DNA of 64,000 bases, from assembly GCA_030015575.1 (NCBI GenBank), contig CM057339.1:702410761-702474760 (forward strand), in the 5' to 3' direction. Of the stretch, positions 1 through 11,701 are shown one piece after another. Every line of letters begins with the position of its first letter. Position 1 is the stretch's first letter. Origin of the DNA: Agapanthus africanus (lineage: Eukaryota > Streptophyta > Magnoliopsida > Asparagales > Amaryllidaceae). The notes under the pieces were generated by a model. It had not been told where the DNA came from. It saw only the letters and a program-made list of their open reading frames with translations, and searched no databases. The position numbers and the translations under genes are program-made.

Positions 1-960
1 ATTGCAATGCATGTATCGGTGGGGTGTCGGTGTTTTGACTCGGTCTTTGGGGTTGTTTTGTAATTTCATGTATGGATCAGAATGTAAATTTAGGGTTTTT
101 CCCATTTATAAATAGGAGGGCTCAAAGCCAAATAAAGGGTGTCTCTTTTGAGATGCCTCTTTTTAATTCTAGATTAAAATTTTTATTCCATTGTGATCGT
201 CAAAGAGTGTATCAATAAAAGTAAGTTTTTATTTTGAATTTTCCTTATTTGCAATTTATATTTCTGCAATTTTTCATATCTGTCTTTTATTATCTGCACG
301 TTAATTAGATAATTAAAAATAAAAATAAAAAATGAATTCCATTGTTAATCCCCTAATGAGTGAGTAGTTCCTCACTTGTTACGGTTAAAATTGGGTAGGT
401 TTGAGAGATGGAAATCTCTCACTCCTTTCTTGTCCTCATAACTTTATAAATTAGGACTTTATGTAAAACAACCACCCACCGCTCACTACGACGCCCTATC
501 CTACGAGATAGTGGTGATTCCCTAGTTAGACCGGTAGTGGTTGATTTACATAGAAATTAGGGATAAGAGTTAAGAAAGGACGGATAAGGACCAAAGGGAA
601 GAAACTACGTTTCTTTCTAGTCGTGCTAATCGCCTTTGTTAACTATTACCTTAACACCTAAATTCTTAATTAGGGCAAAGAAACCGGTGAGTAGAATTAA
701 CTTTTCAAACTAATCTGATCCTAACCCTAGCAAGGTTTTAATCCAAATCAATTTCAATTTCAGTTTTTATAGAAATCAAAACCTACCACAAATAGGAATT
801 GACTCGTTAGAACAATAAAAAAAGACACATTTTCCCTGTGGACCGACCCGTACTCAACCGGCTAGCTACCAAGCGACACTGTCTTGATTGCGGTATATTC
901 TATTTTTTGATTTCAAAACGCACACGCATAAAGAGTCGATCAATCAGGTCCCGGGAACGG
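1..960 (+). mobile_element. probable LTR remnant, 5' edge outside the window
   Basis: A TATA box (TATAAATA, 107-114) is followed by polyadenylation-like AATAAA motifs near 134 and 214. At 838-950 the text resembles the U5 end of plant Ty3/gypsy LTRs (a 'gaccgacccgtact' phrase, then a T-rich stretch and acgcacacgcat). There is no coding frame. The element's start is outside the window and no target duplication can be checked. It could instead be unrelated AT-rich DNA. Confidence 0.35.
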
Positions 961-1194
961 ACAAGCTTTGGATGGGCTGGTATTTATTAGGTTTCAGGGT
1001 TACCATGGATTAGATGTAAATCAAAACATATTTGTTTGAAAAAAGAAAACAAAACTATCAATGAAATATTTTCATGAAATTACCAAAAAAATGCAGAAGT
1101 TACTGCGATTTGCTATTTACAACATTTAAATTTTTTCTACAAGCTTAAAAGAAATTGAAAGGCAAAAGTCATGCTTATTAATTTTGATATTTGG
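961..1194. other. unassigned AT-rich spacer
   Basis: I see no gene, repeat or motif that can be supported here. Confidence 0.4.
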
Positions 1195-1300
1195 AAAAGA
1201 GACTTTGCTCGAGCGGTAATCACATACCTTCAGTTCATGGGAGGTGTTGAAAACCCCCTTACAGAAGTTAGGAAAATTTCATCCCAAATATACATGGAGA
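1195..1300 (+). mobile_element. possible tRNA-derived SINE fragment
   Basis: A pol III A-box-like TTGCTCGAGCGG (1205-1216) is followed about 27 bases later by a B-box-like GGTGTTGAAAACCC (1243-1256). That spacing suits an internal tRNA-type promoter. An A-rich stretch follows near 1367-1395 and could be the tail. No target duplication was found, and both boxes are degenerate. Confidence 0.35.
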
Positions 1301-1877
1301 AAGTTCCAATGTACCAATAGCCTAAGCCCCCTCCCACCACCATCCACAAAAATGCCTATGGGCAGTTGCAAAAATTTAAAAAGAAAATTAAAATACTAGT
1401 GGGATTTTGTATTGGACAAATAGATTTATTGAAGCGGGTTCGGATTGGAGGGATTTGAATGGAGGGTTTTGAGTCAAACCCAACTCCAGTACGAAATTTT
1501 GTAATAGAAGTTAAACCCGTCCAAACATGATCGGACGGATATATGCCGATATAAACAGATTGGATATGTCCAAGTTCAAGTCAAATCCAACCCAAGTTTC
1601 TTCCTTATTTTAGTCTAGTTTCTTGAAGGATGCACTCGAAAAAAAAAGAGGTCAAAAAATAAATGCAGGGACGGTGAAAGATTAGGCATGCACTGATGTA
1701 GGGTAGTGGGGTGCCAGGCAAATGTGGAGCCACATGGCTTTTGCTGGGCTTGGGAGCAGGTTTCACTGTTGCTAGCTACCAAGACATCATTTCTTATTAA
1801 AAAGGACAAAAGCTTTCTTTTCTACCTAAATGAAATCATCTAGTAATTTATATGAGAATTTTGATTGTCTATATAAG
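1301..1877. other. unassigned spacer
   Basis: Mostly AT-rich, with short open frames that look like chance. No recognisable gene or repeat. Confidence 0.4.
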
Positions 1878-2311
1878 GGGCTGTTTGGTTGCAGGGTTAT
1901 GGAATTTGGATTCCAAAATAGTACGGTTGAAATTTCTGGATTTGGTAATTTGTTGTTTGGTTGGTTTTGGATTCCTAGTATTGGATTTGTAGATCCTTGT
2001 AATTTTTATTTGGTTGGTGAAAAAAATGTGGGATTTGGATTTAAGAATTTTAGAGAGAGAGATAGAGAGAGGATTATTAAATAAATAAAGTACATGGGTC
2101 CCATCTAAAAGTACAAGGAATAGTGCCAAATACTTAAAAATCCTTGGAAATTTTTAGGATTCAAGAATCCTTGTTTTGTGGTGGGCCCTCCATAAAAAAC
2201 AAAGGAATCCTAGAAATCCAAATGCTGGAACCAAACACAAAATTATGGAATCCCCGGATTCCACAATCCAAAATCCAAATCCAAACTCATAATCCTGCAA
2301 CCAAACAGGCC
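1878..2311. mobile_element. 434-bp MITE (PIF/Harbinger- or hAT-like)
   Basis: The ends are terminal inverted repeats: the left reads GGGCTGTTTGGTTGCAGG and the right is its near-perfect reverse complement, with symmetry continuing about 35 bp inward. The element is flanked by ATAAG (1873-1877 and 2312-2316). The same flanks also allow a TAA duplication, which would fit the Tourist/PIF-Harbinger group. It has no transposase, so it is non-autonomous. The interior is largely self-complementary, built from 'ggatttggatt'-type phrases. Confidence 0.8.
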
Positions 2312-2316
2312 ATAAG

Positions 2317-2833
2317 AGAATTTGTGGCCATCACCATAAGTTGTCTATCTTCTGAGCCCATAATTTTTGAAATTTTATAGGAAGTCTTTCTTGTTCAATG
2401 TGTTCCATCTTCTGGCTTTAACCTTGAGCTATCAATATACTTGTATTTTGCTCCTGACGTGTGTATATTTTGAACAACATATATACATCGTATTAAAGAT
2501 GTGCGTAAAACTATTTTCTATCCTGGACATTATATAAAAAATTATCAAGATATCTTTAGGTTTTCTAAATTTAAATTACATGAATCTGGTTATTGGTAAT
2601 ATTAGAATTGTGAAATTTATGAGTTGTACAAAATAACAAAGATTTAAGGGCTTACTTGTAAATTTGTAAAGCATGTCTTTTGTTAGATTTTGAAGCATGA
2701 GAGAGAATGTGTAATGAATGAGAGAGAAAAAAAGAATTTTTAATTCATCATTTTCTTATTTTTGTCTTTTGTGGTGAACATATCCAATTCTCATCTTTGG
2801 CTGTTGTAATTTTGTCATTTTTTCTATTTTGGG
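2317..2833. other. unassigned AT-rich spacer
   Basis: No gene or repeat structure that I can support. It includes a short GAGAGA-rich run near 2698-2740. Confidence 0.4.
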
Positions 2834-3511
2834 CTTTTTACTAAAAATCCTCCTCATATTTCGCTAATTACTAAAAAATCCCTCCATACTTTATATTTAC
2901 TGAAAAAGTCCTCTATACATTAAATTGCACTAAAAACACCCAACAAATGAAAAAGGTGATTTTTTAGCATCTTCCATCACTCTATTAGGAGGGTAACGGT
3001 GAGTATTGGTTAGGGTTTTAAAATCTTTTCAACCACTCTTTTTTTCCTAAAACTTCTAAATTTTTTTTCCAAAATTGGCTTTAGTATTAAGGGTTCGATA
3101 AAATGTCTCTCAAAATTGATCATGAAAATCGGTCTGTTTTTTTCACCTTCTTTAGCAACAAGCATGTCGAGTGTCGTCGTCCTTTCAAATACAAGCTTGG
3201 AGTTCGTGGACAAACTCATTTGAAATGAGAGCGATTTTTTAGTTGCGCTGATTCTTAATTTTCAATTAAGCGAGAATGTGGATTCTTTTTATGCGAGAAA
3301 TACCGACCTACATATCTAGAAGGTAAGAGCACAACTCAAACATAAGCTCCAGTTTCATCTTTCTAACGGGCCACTAGGCTTTGATGGAAAACTAGCTAGT
3401 GAGTCTTTTTAGTGCAATTTATATGTATGAGGCCTCTTCTAAGTAAATATTAAGTATGAGAGGGTTTTTTAGTAATTAGAAAAGTATAAGAGCGCTTTTT
3501 AGTAAAAAAAT
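2834..3511. mobile_element. non-autonomous TIR element with ~110-bp inverted ends
   Basis: The left arm (about 2834-2940) and the right arm (about 3397-3511) are inverted copies at roughly 75-80% identity by eye. They share the order TTTTACTAAAAA, CTAATTACTAAAAA, ATATTTACT and AAATTGCACTAAAAA. Long terminal inverted repeats of this length suit Mutator-like elements. I could not fix a 9-bp target duplication, so the exact ends and superfamily are open. No transposase is present. Confidence 0.6.
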
Positions 3512-4033
3512 CCATTTATATTTTATTTTGGTCGATTAATGATATCATTTAAAAGATTTCTAGTTATAGCAGTAAAATATAAAAATTAACTCATTAGATG
3601 TGATGACACTTACACAAATATTTGTGGTGTATGTATTAATATTTTGGAACAAATTTTTAGTTGCATGATAGCTATTTGCCATTTCTTTAAAGCGGGGAAA
3701 AAATCCAGCATCATCATTTCTCATGCAAAAAAGTCTCCAGACCATTCTTCACCATTCTTGAAAGTTGATAGGTGAGCTATTTTCGGGGGATTTTTAGAAA
3801 TCTTTTTGTTTGGTCAAAGGGTGTAAAAGTAAAATCATGTACTTGAGAGAATGAGTTGGCATATTTTGGGGGTTGAAGAACACCATGGGGGATTTTTCTT
3901 TCTTTTTTATTGAATTCTTATAAAAGAAAGAGGAGAAAATTTTCATGTCGTCCCTGTGTGTTTGAATTATAATGGTAAAAATACGATAAAAAATTAACTT
4001 CAAACTTTGAAATGACAAAGAAAAAATTTATTT
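3512..4033. other. unassigned AT-rich spacer
   Basis: No feature found. It abuts the truncated LTR of the copia element to the right. Confidence 0.4.
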
Positions 4034-4078
4034 TACCATAAACTAAATAGTAGGATTTTGAAAATCCACAAGCCATCA
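4034..4078 (-). repeat. 45-bp stub of the 3' LTR
   Basis: It matches the first ~45 bp of the 5' LTR (right end, 20334-20379), sharing aaactaaatagtaggatt and aagccatca. The homology then stops abruptly to the left, so most of the 3' LTR has been lost by deletion or rearrangement. Confidence 0.7.
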
Positions 4079-4420
4079 ATCTCTCTCTTTTTGATGATGT
4101 CAAAATATAAATAGAAAATATCGATATATTGAAAATCAAATGTTTGAATAATCTTCAATAATCGATAAAAATAAATATGTTAAAGTTAAACGTTTGAATA
4201 ATTTCAATATATTAATACGAACCTATTACTCTCTCTCTCTTTTTGACATAATCTAAAATAGTGTCCTAAGAAATAAAACGTTTGAATTACTCTCCATAAA
4301 CACATGCGTACATCAAAGGTAAATTAAACGTTTGAATAATTCCCCCTAAATGTATGCATAGGAGACTAATAGGAATTGATATGAGCAAGAGTTAAACTTA
4401 AACGTTTGAATAATTTAGAA
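4079..4420 (-). promoter_or_regulatory. repeated polypurine-tract region before the 3' LTR
   Basis: Read on the minus strand, a purine tract AAAAAGAGAGAGAT (4079-4094) directly abuts the LTR start TGATGG. Further modules pair a purine-rich stretch with ATTCAAACGTTT. Five copies of that phrase, on the plus strand (A)AACGTTTGAAT, lie near 4137, 4187, 4277, 4327 and 4400. Multiplied polypurine tracts upstream of the 3' LTR are a described Sirevirus hallmark. Confidence 0.6.
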
Positions 4421-4734
4421 ATATAAGCATTGGGCTCATATCAACAAATATGTCTAAGGATAAGCAAAACTAAGTGATATATGCAAGATAACCATATGCG
4501 ACAAACAATTAATTTCTAATATCATATGGTGGAAAAGACGCGATAAAGATATAGCAGAATAGGGTTTTCGCATCTTTAGCGTCGGCAAAACTATGAAGGC
4601 CTTAAACACCCTCCGCTAAATTTTAGGATATGTTATAAATAATAAATCCACAATTAGGTTCTCCTAAAGAGGGTTGCGAAGGCCATTTTGGTAAGATGAT
4701 ACTTAAGCACAACATCACTTAATTGAACACATAT
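4421..4734 (-). other. 3' non-coding part of the copia element
   Basis: Lies between the end of pol and the repeated purine tracts. An extra purine tract, TTAGGGGAGAT on the minus strand, sits at about 4740. No reading frame. Confidence 0.5.
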
Positions 4735-7234
4735 TAAGATCTCCCCTAATAAAAGCAAAACATGTAGCATTGAGAGGTTTGGTAAAGATATCGGCCAATT
4801 GGTATTGTGTAGGTATGTGCTCTATAATGATGTCTCATTTTTCATAATGATCACGAAGAAAATGGTAGCGGATATCAACGTGTTTGGTGCGGCTATGTTG
4901 ATTTGCATTTTTGGTCATATGCACCGTGCTCATGTTATCACAAAGAATATGAATATGATCGACAAGTACATCAAAATCTTCTAGGGTATACTTCATCCAT
5001 AGGATTTGAATGCGATAAGCACCCGCGGCAATATATTCTGCTCTAGCCGTAGAAAGAGCAATCGAGTTTTGTTTCTTGGATGACCAAAAGACAAGACAAT
5101 TTCCAAGAAATTGGCACGTTCCACTCGTGCTCTTACAGTCTATTTGGCTCCCCGCACAGTCCGCATCTGAATAAAATTTAAAATCGAAAATTTTATTTCT
5201 TGGACACCACAAACTAAAACCAATCATTCCCTTAAGATATATAAAAATTCTCTTTACCGCACTTAGATATGATTCCTCGGGACATGATTGGAAACGAGCA
5301 CACAAGAAAATACCAAACATTATATCAGGTCCACTGGCAGTTAAGTAAAGTAAACTACCAATCATACAACGATATTTAGTGATGACCACATCCTTACCGG
5401 ATTCATCTTTTGAAAGCTTTATTGTAGTGGCCATAGGAGTGTTGTCTGGCTTCACATCTTCAAGATCAAATTTCTTGATGATCTCCTTTGTGTACTTGGC
5501 TGGATTTATGAAGATGCCATCCATGAGTTGCTTGATTTGGAGTCCAAGAAAATAATTGAGTTCACCAATCATGTTCATTTCAAACTCTTTATGCATGCTA
5601 TGGGCAAATTCCTTACATAGAGATTCATTAGTGAATCCAAAAATAATATTATCTACATAAATTGAACAGGCAAAATCTCACCATTTTTCTTTTTAATAAA
5701 AATTGTGGTATCAATCTTGCCCTTTGAAGAACATTTTTCAAGTAGAAATGTGCACAATCTAGCATACCAAGTTTTAGAAGCCTGTTTCAAACCATATAAA
5801 GCTTTATGCAACCTGTAAACATATAGGATACTTAAATCTTCAAAACCGGGCGGTTTTTCCACAAAAACTTCCTCCTTAAGAACACCATTCAAAAAGCACT
5901 TTTAGCATCTATTTGATAGACTTTGAAATCTTTAAAATATGCATATGAGAGTAAAATACGAATGGTTTCTAATCTAGCTACCGGAGCAAAAGTTTCATCG
6001 AAATCAATACCTTCCTCTTGATTGTAAACTTATGCTACTAGTCTTGACTTGTTCCTAGTGATCACACCAAATTCATCAAGTTTATTCTTGAAGACCCATT
6101 TTGTATCTATAATGTGTCGATCACTAGGCCTAGGAACCAACATTCATACATTGTTTTGTTCAAATTGGACAAGCTTCTCGTGCATAGCACAAACCCAATT
6201 CTCATCCATGATGGCTTCTTTTGCATTCTTAGGTTTAATATGAGACAAGAAAATAATGTTAGCAAAGAAATTTGGATTATGAGAACGAGTGATTACCCCC
6301 TTTGTCACATCACCGATGATTTGAGTTGGTGGATGATTCTTATTGTATCTCCAATGTTTTGGTAGTTTTAGTATCGATTCATCATTCACATCGACTACTA
6401 CGCTTGAAGAAGGCTCTTATTTAGAATCTTCCTTTGAGATGTCAAGTTCCTCCAAGCGAGCTTGAACCATTTCATCATCATCATCCTCCTCGAGTACTAC
6501 AACATTCTTAGCAAAAAAATTAGTTTCATAAAACTTAATATGCATACTCTCTTTCATAGTGTTTTAGGTTTTATTGAAAATACGATAAGCTTTACTGGTG
6601 GAAGAGTAGCCAAGAAAAATACCCAAATCACTTTTTGCATCAAATTTTCCAAGAGGAACTTTGGTATTCAAAATATAATATTTGCTTTCAAAAACTTTAA
6701 AATAACTAATGTAAGATTTTCTACCATAATACAATTCGTATGGAGTTTTCTCAAATCCTTTACGAATAACAACCCTATTTATAATATACGATGTGGTATT
6801 AACTGCTTCAGCCCAAAAATAGTGAGATAAACTATTTTCATTTAATATTGTCTTAGCCATTTCTTGAAGAGATTGATTCTTCCATTCAACGACTCCATTT
6901 TGTTGTGGAGTTCTAGAACAAGAAAATTCATGTTTAACCCCATGATCATTACAAAAATCTTCAAAGAAAGCATTTTGAAATTCACCTTCGTGAGGATTTT
7001 CACAATGGAAAGTTGTTTTTAGTTTTACACCTAGTTAAAGAAAGTTTTAAAAGCAACAAAAATATCACTTTTGTTGGCTAGAAAAAGAACTCAAGTAAAT
7101 CATGAAAAATCATCAATAATCGTAAATGCATAAGATTTACCACCAAAACTCAAAGTTTTTGAAGTACCAAATAAATTCATATGAATTAACTCAAGAGGGT
7201 TAAAAGTTGATACCACCACTTTCGGCTTAAAAGA
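4735..7234 (-). pseudogene. copia pol, 3' half: integrase, reverse transcriptase, RNase H (broken)
   Basis: Pieces in order on the minus strand are as follows. The integrase core runs from the insertion junction at 7234 with the phrase PLELIHMNLFG. Its distal part is at 6564-6860 (AKTILNENSLSHYFWAEAV). The lead-in to RT is at 6144-6389 (AIMDENW). The central RT is at 5653-5892 (KALYGLKQASKTWYARL). The end of RT and the RNase H are at 4835-5596 (LNYFLGLQI, then ALSTARAEYIAAG). A final ADIFTKPL lies near 4760 after an in-frame TGA. The RT box reads YVDN instead of YVDD (codon 5648-5650, GAT to AAT). Several frameshifts and stops separate the pieces, so no active enzyme can be made. The family assignment is firm; lineage within copia is inferred from gag and the purine tracts. 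Confidence 0.85.
5648..5650 (-). other. RT catalytic Asp replaced (YVDD to YVDN)
   Basis: The codon reads AAT on the minus strand where copia RTs have GAT. This is a G-to-A change on the coding strand and removes a metal-binding aspartate. Confidence 0.75.
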
Positions 7235-10200
7235 TGTAATGACCCTGATATTACTATACGTTCGTGTTTTCTTGTTTAGTAAAATATTGTATTTATTTAT
7301 TCTTAGTATTTTCCGTATATTTTGTTTTCTATTAAATATATTATTTTATTATTCCATTTATTTTTCCCAAACACATTTCTTTAAACTAAATCTTAACCTA
7401 TTTCAAATTAAACGCAAGACTTAACCTAGCCCATAACCCAAATCCAATCTCATTTTCATTTTTTTATAAAATTATGAGCCCAAAAGCCCACTTTCTTTTC
7501 AAGCAACAACATATATTTAATTCTTATTAAATATATGCATGAACAATCTTGTAGCTCATTGGTTAAGTCTTGTAGCTCATTGGTTAAGTCCTTGCATTGC
7601 TATTCTATAGGTCACATCTTAAAATTCTCATTCTTGTAATTATTTTTTATCAATTTTTATCTTTCTCATAAGCTACAAATGAGACCTTTTATTTCATCTT
7701 CCTTTTAATTTCCAAAATAATTAGAATGGTTATGAGCTATAATTAATTAGAATTATAGTGGCCATAAGCCTTTTTTATATGCCACTCCTCTTTCTTTTTT
7801 TCATCATATATTTCAATCATTTCCCATCCCCCTCTTCATCTAGATTCTTCGAAAAAGAATATGAAGAAGTTCTCAAGAAGATCTCAAAAGTAACGCGAGT
7901 CTATTATCGGATAGACGAGCCCAGTAACAATACCAGCTTGTTTATATAAGTCCCATCATTTTCTCTCTCCTCAATCTCACTTTTTGAATCTTGACCTCTT
8001 ATCATGTCTCACCATATTAACTTGCGATATCATAAAATTTCCTATGAAATTGTTTTTCTTAGTATAATTTTTATCATATTTATTAGTAAGCACTGTTACT
8101 TCATGTATGGAATACAATTTATCATGAATTAAGTTATTGCAAATGGGACTTTGTTGCTTAGAATGTGCTTTAGTTTCTGTAATTGCATATTATAACTCTA
8201 TAGCGTTAACTGGTGTATATATTGTTGTTTTAGACGGTTAATAATGACCGGATCATATGTTTGCTTCACATATGTTAATTCATATTATTTATTGCTGAAA
8301 TTTTAATTATTTATATTTACTTTTGCATACAAGAAAATAAAGTTATAAATAAATATCATAGATTTATCATTTTCAAATATGATTTTACAAAACCTTTATT
8401 TTTAAAATAATTTTTATAAATTAATTTCCACTTCTGCAAATTATTGGAACATTAGGATAAATAATAGATAGAATTCCAAATATACAGTAAAATTTTTAGA
8501 TCTGACCGCATAACGGTTTATGAATTATATTATTTTTATTCACTGTTCGTAAAAATAGAAAACTGCATTTATCGGTCAACTTTTAGAACAAATAACTTGG
8601 TCTACCGATATCCAAATTGAGCAAACGCAGATGTTTTGTACATTTACATCGAAAGATTTAGATTTTATTAGTTTTAAGTTTTTACTGAAAACCGACAAAA
8701 AATATAGAAAATTACATTACAATATTTAGTGACGGATCAGGACATAATTTGTCCTGATTCGCACACTGTTTTTAAATAAGACATAACTCGAACTCCCGAT
8801 GTCCGTTAGTGACAAACTTTAGATAGGTAGATGCAAAATTGACAGAACTATAATTTTATGTATACTATATTACTTAGAAATGTATGAAACAACCCGATAT
8901 AGGCTTTACAATATAACATATAGTTGCCATCTAGAAATCTGAATTTCTGTTTTAAAAGCTGATATTAAAATGATCATAACTAGAGCTTCAGAAATTCAAA
9001 TCGTGCGAATCTTAGTGTTTTGGAAAACTAAATTGAAATTCCTACAATTTTTTAATAATCTTCGTAACCTGAAATCTGAGGGAAATTGACCCAAACTGTA
9101 TTTTAAAAAAGTGTGACGGTGCTGAATGGATTCTGATCTGTTTTGCGCGACGATACAAAAACATGTATATTTCCCAAACCGGCTGTCATATTTAGGTGCA
9201 ACTGGAACTCACACATGCACAACACATAGAGCTATATTTTTGATTATATTCTGTATTCATTTGACTTGATTAATTACTCGTACATAACACTTCTTTATAG
9301 CATTATTTATGGTCGTTACTTGAATAACATACTTGCCTCAGTTCATGCTATTCGAACATGTATACCTTACTTTTTTCCAGATCTGTGAATTTTCGCATGT
9401 ACATGAATATATATTTAGATACTATACGTTTGACTTGAACCTATTACATGATATACTTGACTTGGCTTTGAACCTGAACACTTGAACTTAATACTCGAAT
9501 ATCCAAACTTGAACTTGAACACTTGACTTGATCGAACCATGAATATAACTTGACATGAATATGACATGAATACCTGCACACATGATTACAACTTAAACAT
9601 GAATTTGTACTCTTATATTCATAGATTCGGCCAAGACCTGTAAACTTGAACTATACAATACAATGCACGGGGATAAGGGGTAAATTGATGCAGAACGTAT
9701 ATCGTGACACGAGAGATCACTTTAAAAGACACCTACATGACTTCACAAGCCATTGTCCCATGGGTTATGACGGGGCCTTGTACTATATGTTACCATAGTC
9801 CACAGGGTAAGATGGACTCCTCTCGTATTCATAAATACCTTCTTTATCAAACTACAAACAACCACGTTAGAATAACCATATTTACACATTAACATTCACT
9901 TCATGTTCACTATACCTATACTACCCAGCTATTTCTATACTTGTTTGCTATGCTCATGTTCTATTGTCGTGCTTACATAGTTTCCATTTTTTACCATGTT
10001 ATATAGAATTACTATATTACATAGATTTGCCATGCTTATATTAAATGACCTGTTTAATCACCATATCACACATAGTCCATTGCTTTATGATATCCTTTTC
10101 CAATTTGTCACTATATCTTTATATTTCACATTCATATTTTTTGGGACTTACCGAGCGTTAGTTCGCTGACGGGCATTCCGCCCATCTTTCTTTCTTTCTT

Positions 10201-10564
10201 GGAATGTTTGTCAGGTGGCATTGAGATAGAGGAGATAGAAGCGATCGAAGAAGAGTACGACTAGTTTGCATCACAACCAGACGTCTAGTTTTATTCAGCT
10301 TTTCATTTCAGTTTATTTATGTAAGCCTCCTTGTTAAGGCTTATCATGTTATCGTATCTTGTATTCAGATATTTTGTCAACTGTGAATCTTGAATGTAAT
10401 AAATCAGAGTTGGATTTCATTCTTTTATTTATTCTTATTACTTTATATTGCTTATAGACACTTAGCATATTTATTGTGTGAAATGACTTTTTCGGAATAA
10501 ATACGTCGCGGGTCTCATCACGTTTCCCGCTCCCGTCTTTTGGGAAGCAGGGCATGATAAAAGA
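7230..10564. repeat. 5-bp target duplication AAAGA flanking the 7235-10559 LTR
   Basis: AAAGA occurs at 7230-7234 and 10560-10564. Removing one copy plus the insert rejoins the copia frame across the junction (KSSF followed by KPKVVVSTFNPLEL), which validates both ends. Confidence 0.9.
7235..10559 (+). mobile_element. 3.3-kb solo LTR, Ty3/gypsy Tekay-like
   Basis: It starts TGTAATGACCC and ends CAGGGCATGATA. The ends are imperfect inverses, and the final CA seems to have decayed to TA. The insert has the 5-bp duplication AAAGA and no internal coding region, which fits a solo LTR left by recombination. Part of it, including ggataaggggta at 9670, is matched in inverse orientation by the LTR at 20588-22992, which is followed by a TGGTATCAGAGC primer site. 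That primer site and the LTR length suit plant chromoviruses such as Tekay/Del, but this is inference. Confidence 0.75.
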
Positions 10565-11701
10565 GCTCTTGACTTGCTTACCCATTTGGCATACATCACA
10601 TTGCTTGTATCTTGAAAATTTGAGTTTTGGCATGCCAATGACCAAGTCCTTATTTGTGATGTTTGAGAATAGATCCATGAAAGCATGTCCGAGCATTCGG
10701 TACCATAGCCAACTATCATCCTCTACAACACTTAAACACTCAAAAATTTTATTAGAAATATCACAAACTTTAATAGAATAAACATTACCCCTTCTTTTAC
10801 CACAAAGTATCATCTCATCTTTAGAATCAAGAGCTTTTCCAAACTTTTCATCAAAAACAACTTTAAAGCCTTTATCACAAAATTGACTAATACTTATAAG
10901 ATTATGTTCTAAACCATCAACAAGAAGAATATCTTCTAAAGTAGTAGCGTTAAACTTGATATTAGCTTTACTGATAATTTTACATTTACCATCATCTCCA
11001 AAAGTGATCATGCCACCTTCCTCTCTTGATAGGGTTGCAAAGGACTTAAATTTGCCAGTCATATGCCTTGAGCAACCGCTATTAAGGTACCATCAATCTT
11101 CATATCATGACTTACGTGGTACCTTTAGAAGATGCTATAAATATAACTTTTGATACCCAAGTCTTAGTGGGTTCACGGGGGTTAGTCTCTGGAACCAAAA
11201 TCAAATTCTTTGAAAATCTAGCTTTGCAATGATAAGAGATATGCCCAATATGGTCACAATAGTTACACACAACATTACTAGTTCTAGAATGTGTATGTGC
11301 ATGTGTGTGTTTGGCATGATGGTGATGATGTGAAGTATGTGTCTTAACATGAGTGGTTCTAGCAAATGTTTTTCTAATGCTTGGAGCATGAGCAAATCTA
11401 GCAATACAATCATAAGATATATGAGCATGTACATGATGAGCATGATGATCATGAGAAGTAGATGCATGTGAAGAAGCAGCCTTAACAAAAGTAGACTTAA
11501 ATGAAGCCTTATCATATGTTGGTTTGGGGCTACTAGCATGAGAATGGGATGCATATTGAAAACCAATTCCATTCTACTTATTAGAAGCATTTAAATTTCC
11601 TATCATGTTATTAAAAAAAATTTGCTAGTGGCAATCTTATGAAGAGTGACATCAAGATCATTAATTTTAAACTTCATTTTATCAATATCAACCAACATAG
11701 C
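10560..11701 (-). pseudogene. copia gag C-terminus, protease, gag-pre-integrase (broken)
   Basis: On the minus strand from 11701, an Asp/Lys/Leu-rich gag stretch leads to a histidine-rich linker (runs of HH and HAHTH, about 11290-11480). A CCHC knuckle CNYCDHIGHISYHC follows at about 11224-11265. The protease box sits near 11059-11096 and reads LNSGCSRHMTG, so the catalytic Asp of LDSG is Asn (codon 11081-11083). The gag-pre-integrase domain follows at 10565-11062, with LEHNLISISQFCDKG and QCDVCQMGKQVKSSF. Its frame continues at 7234 across the LTR insertion. The lost protease Asp and frame breaks make it non-functional. Confidence 0.8.
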
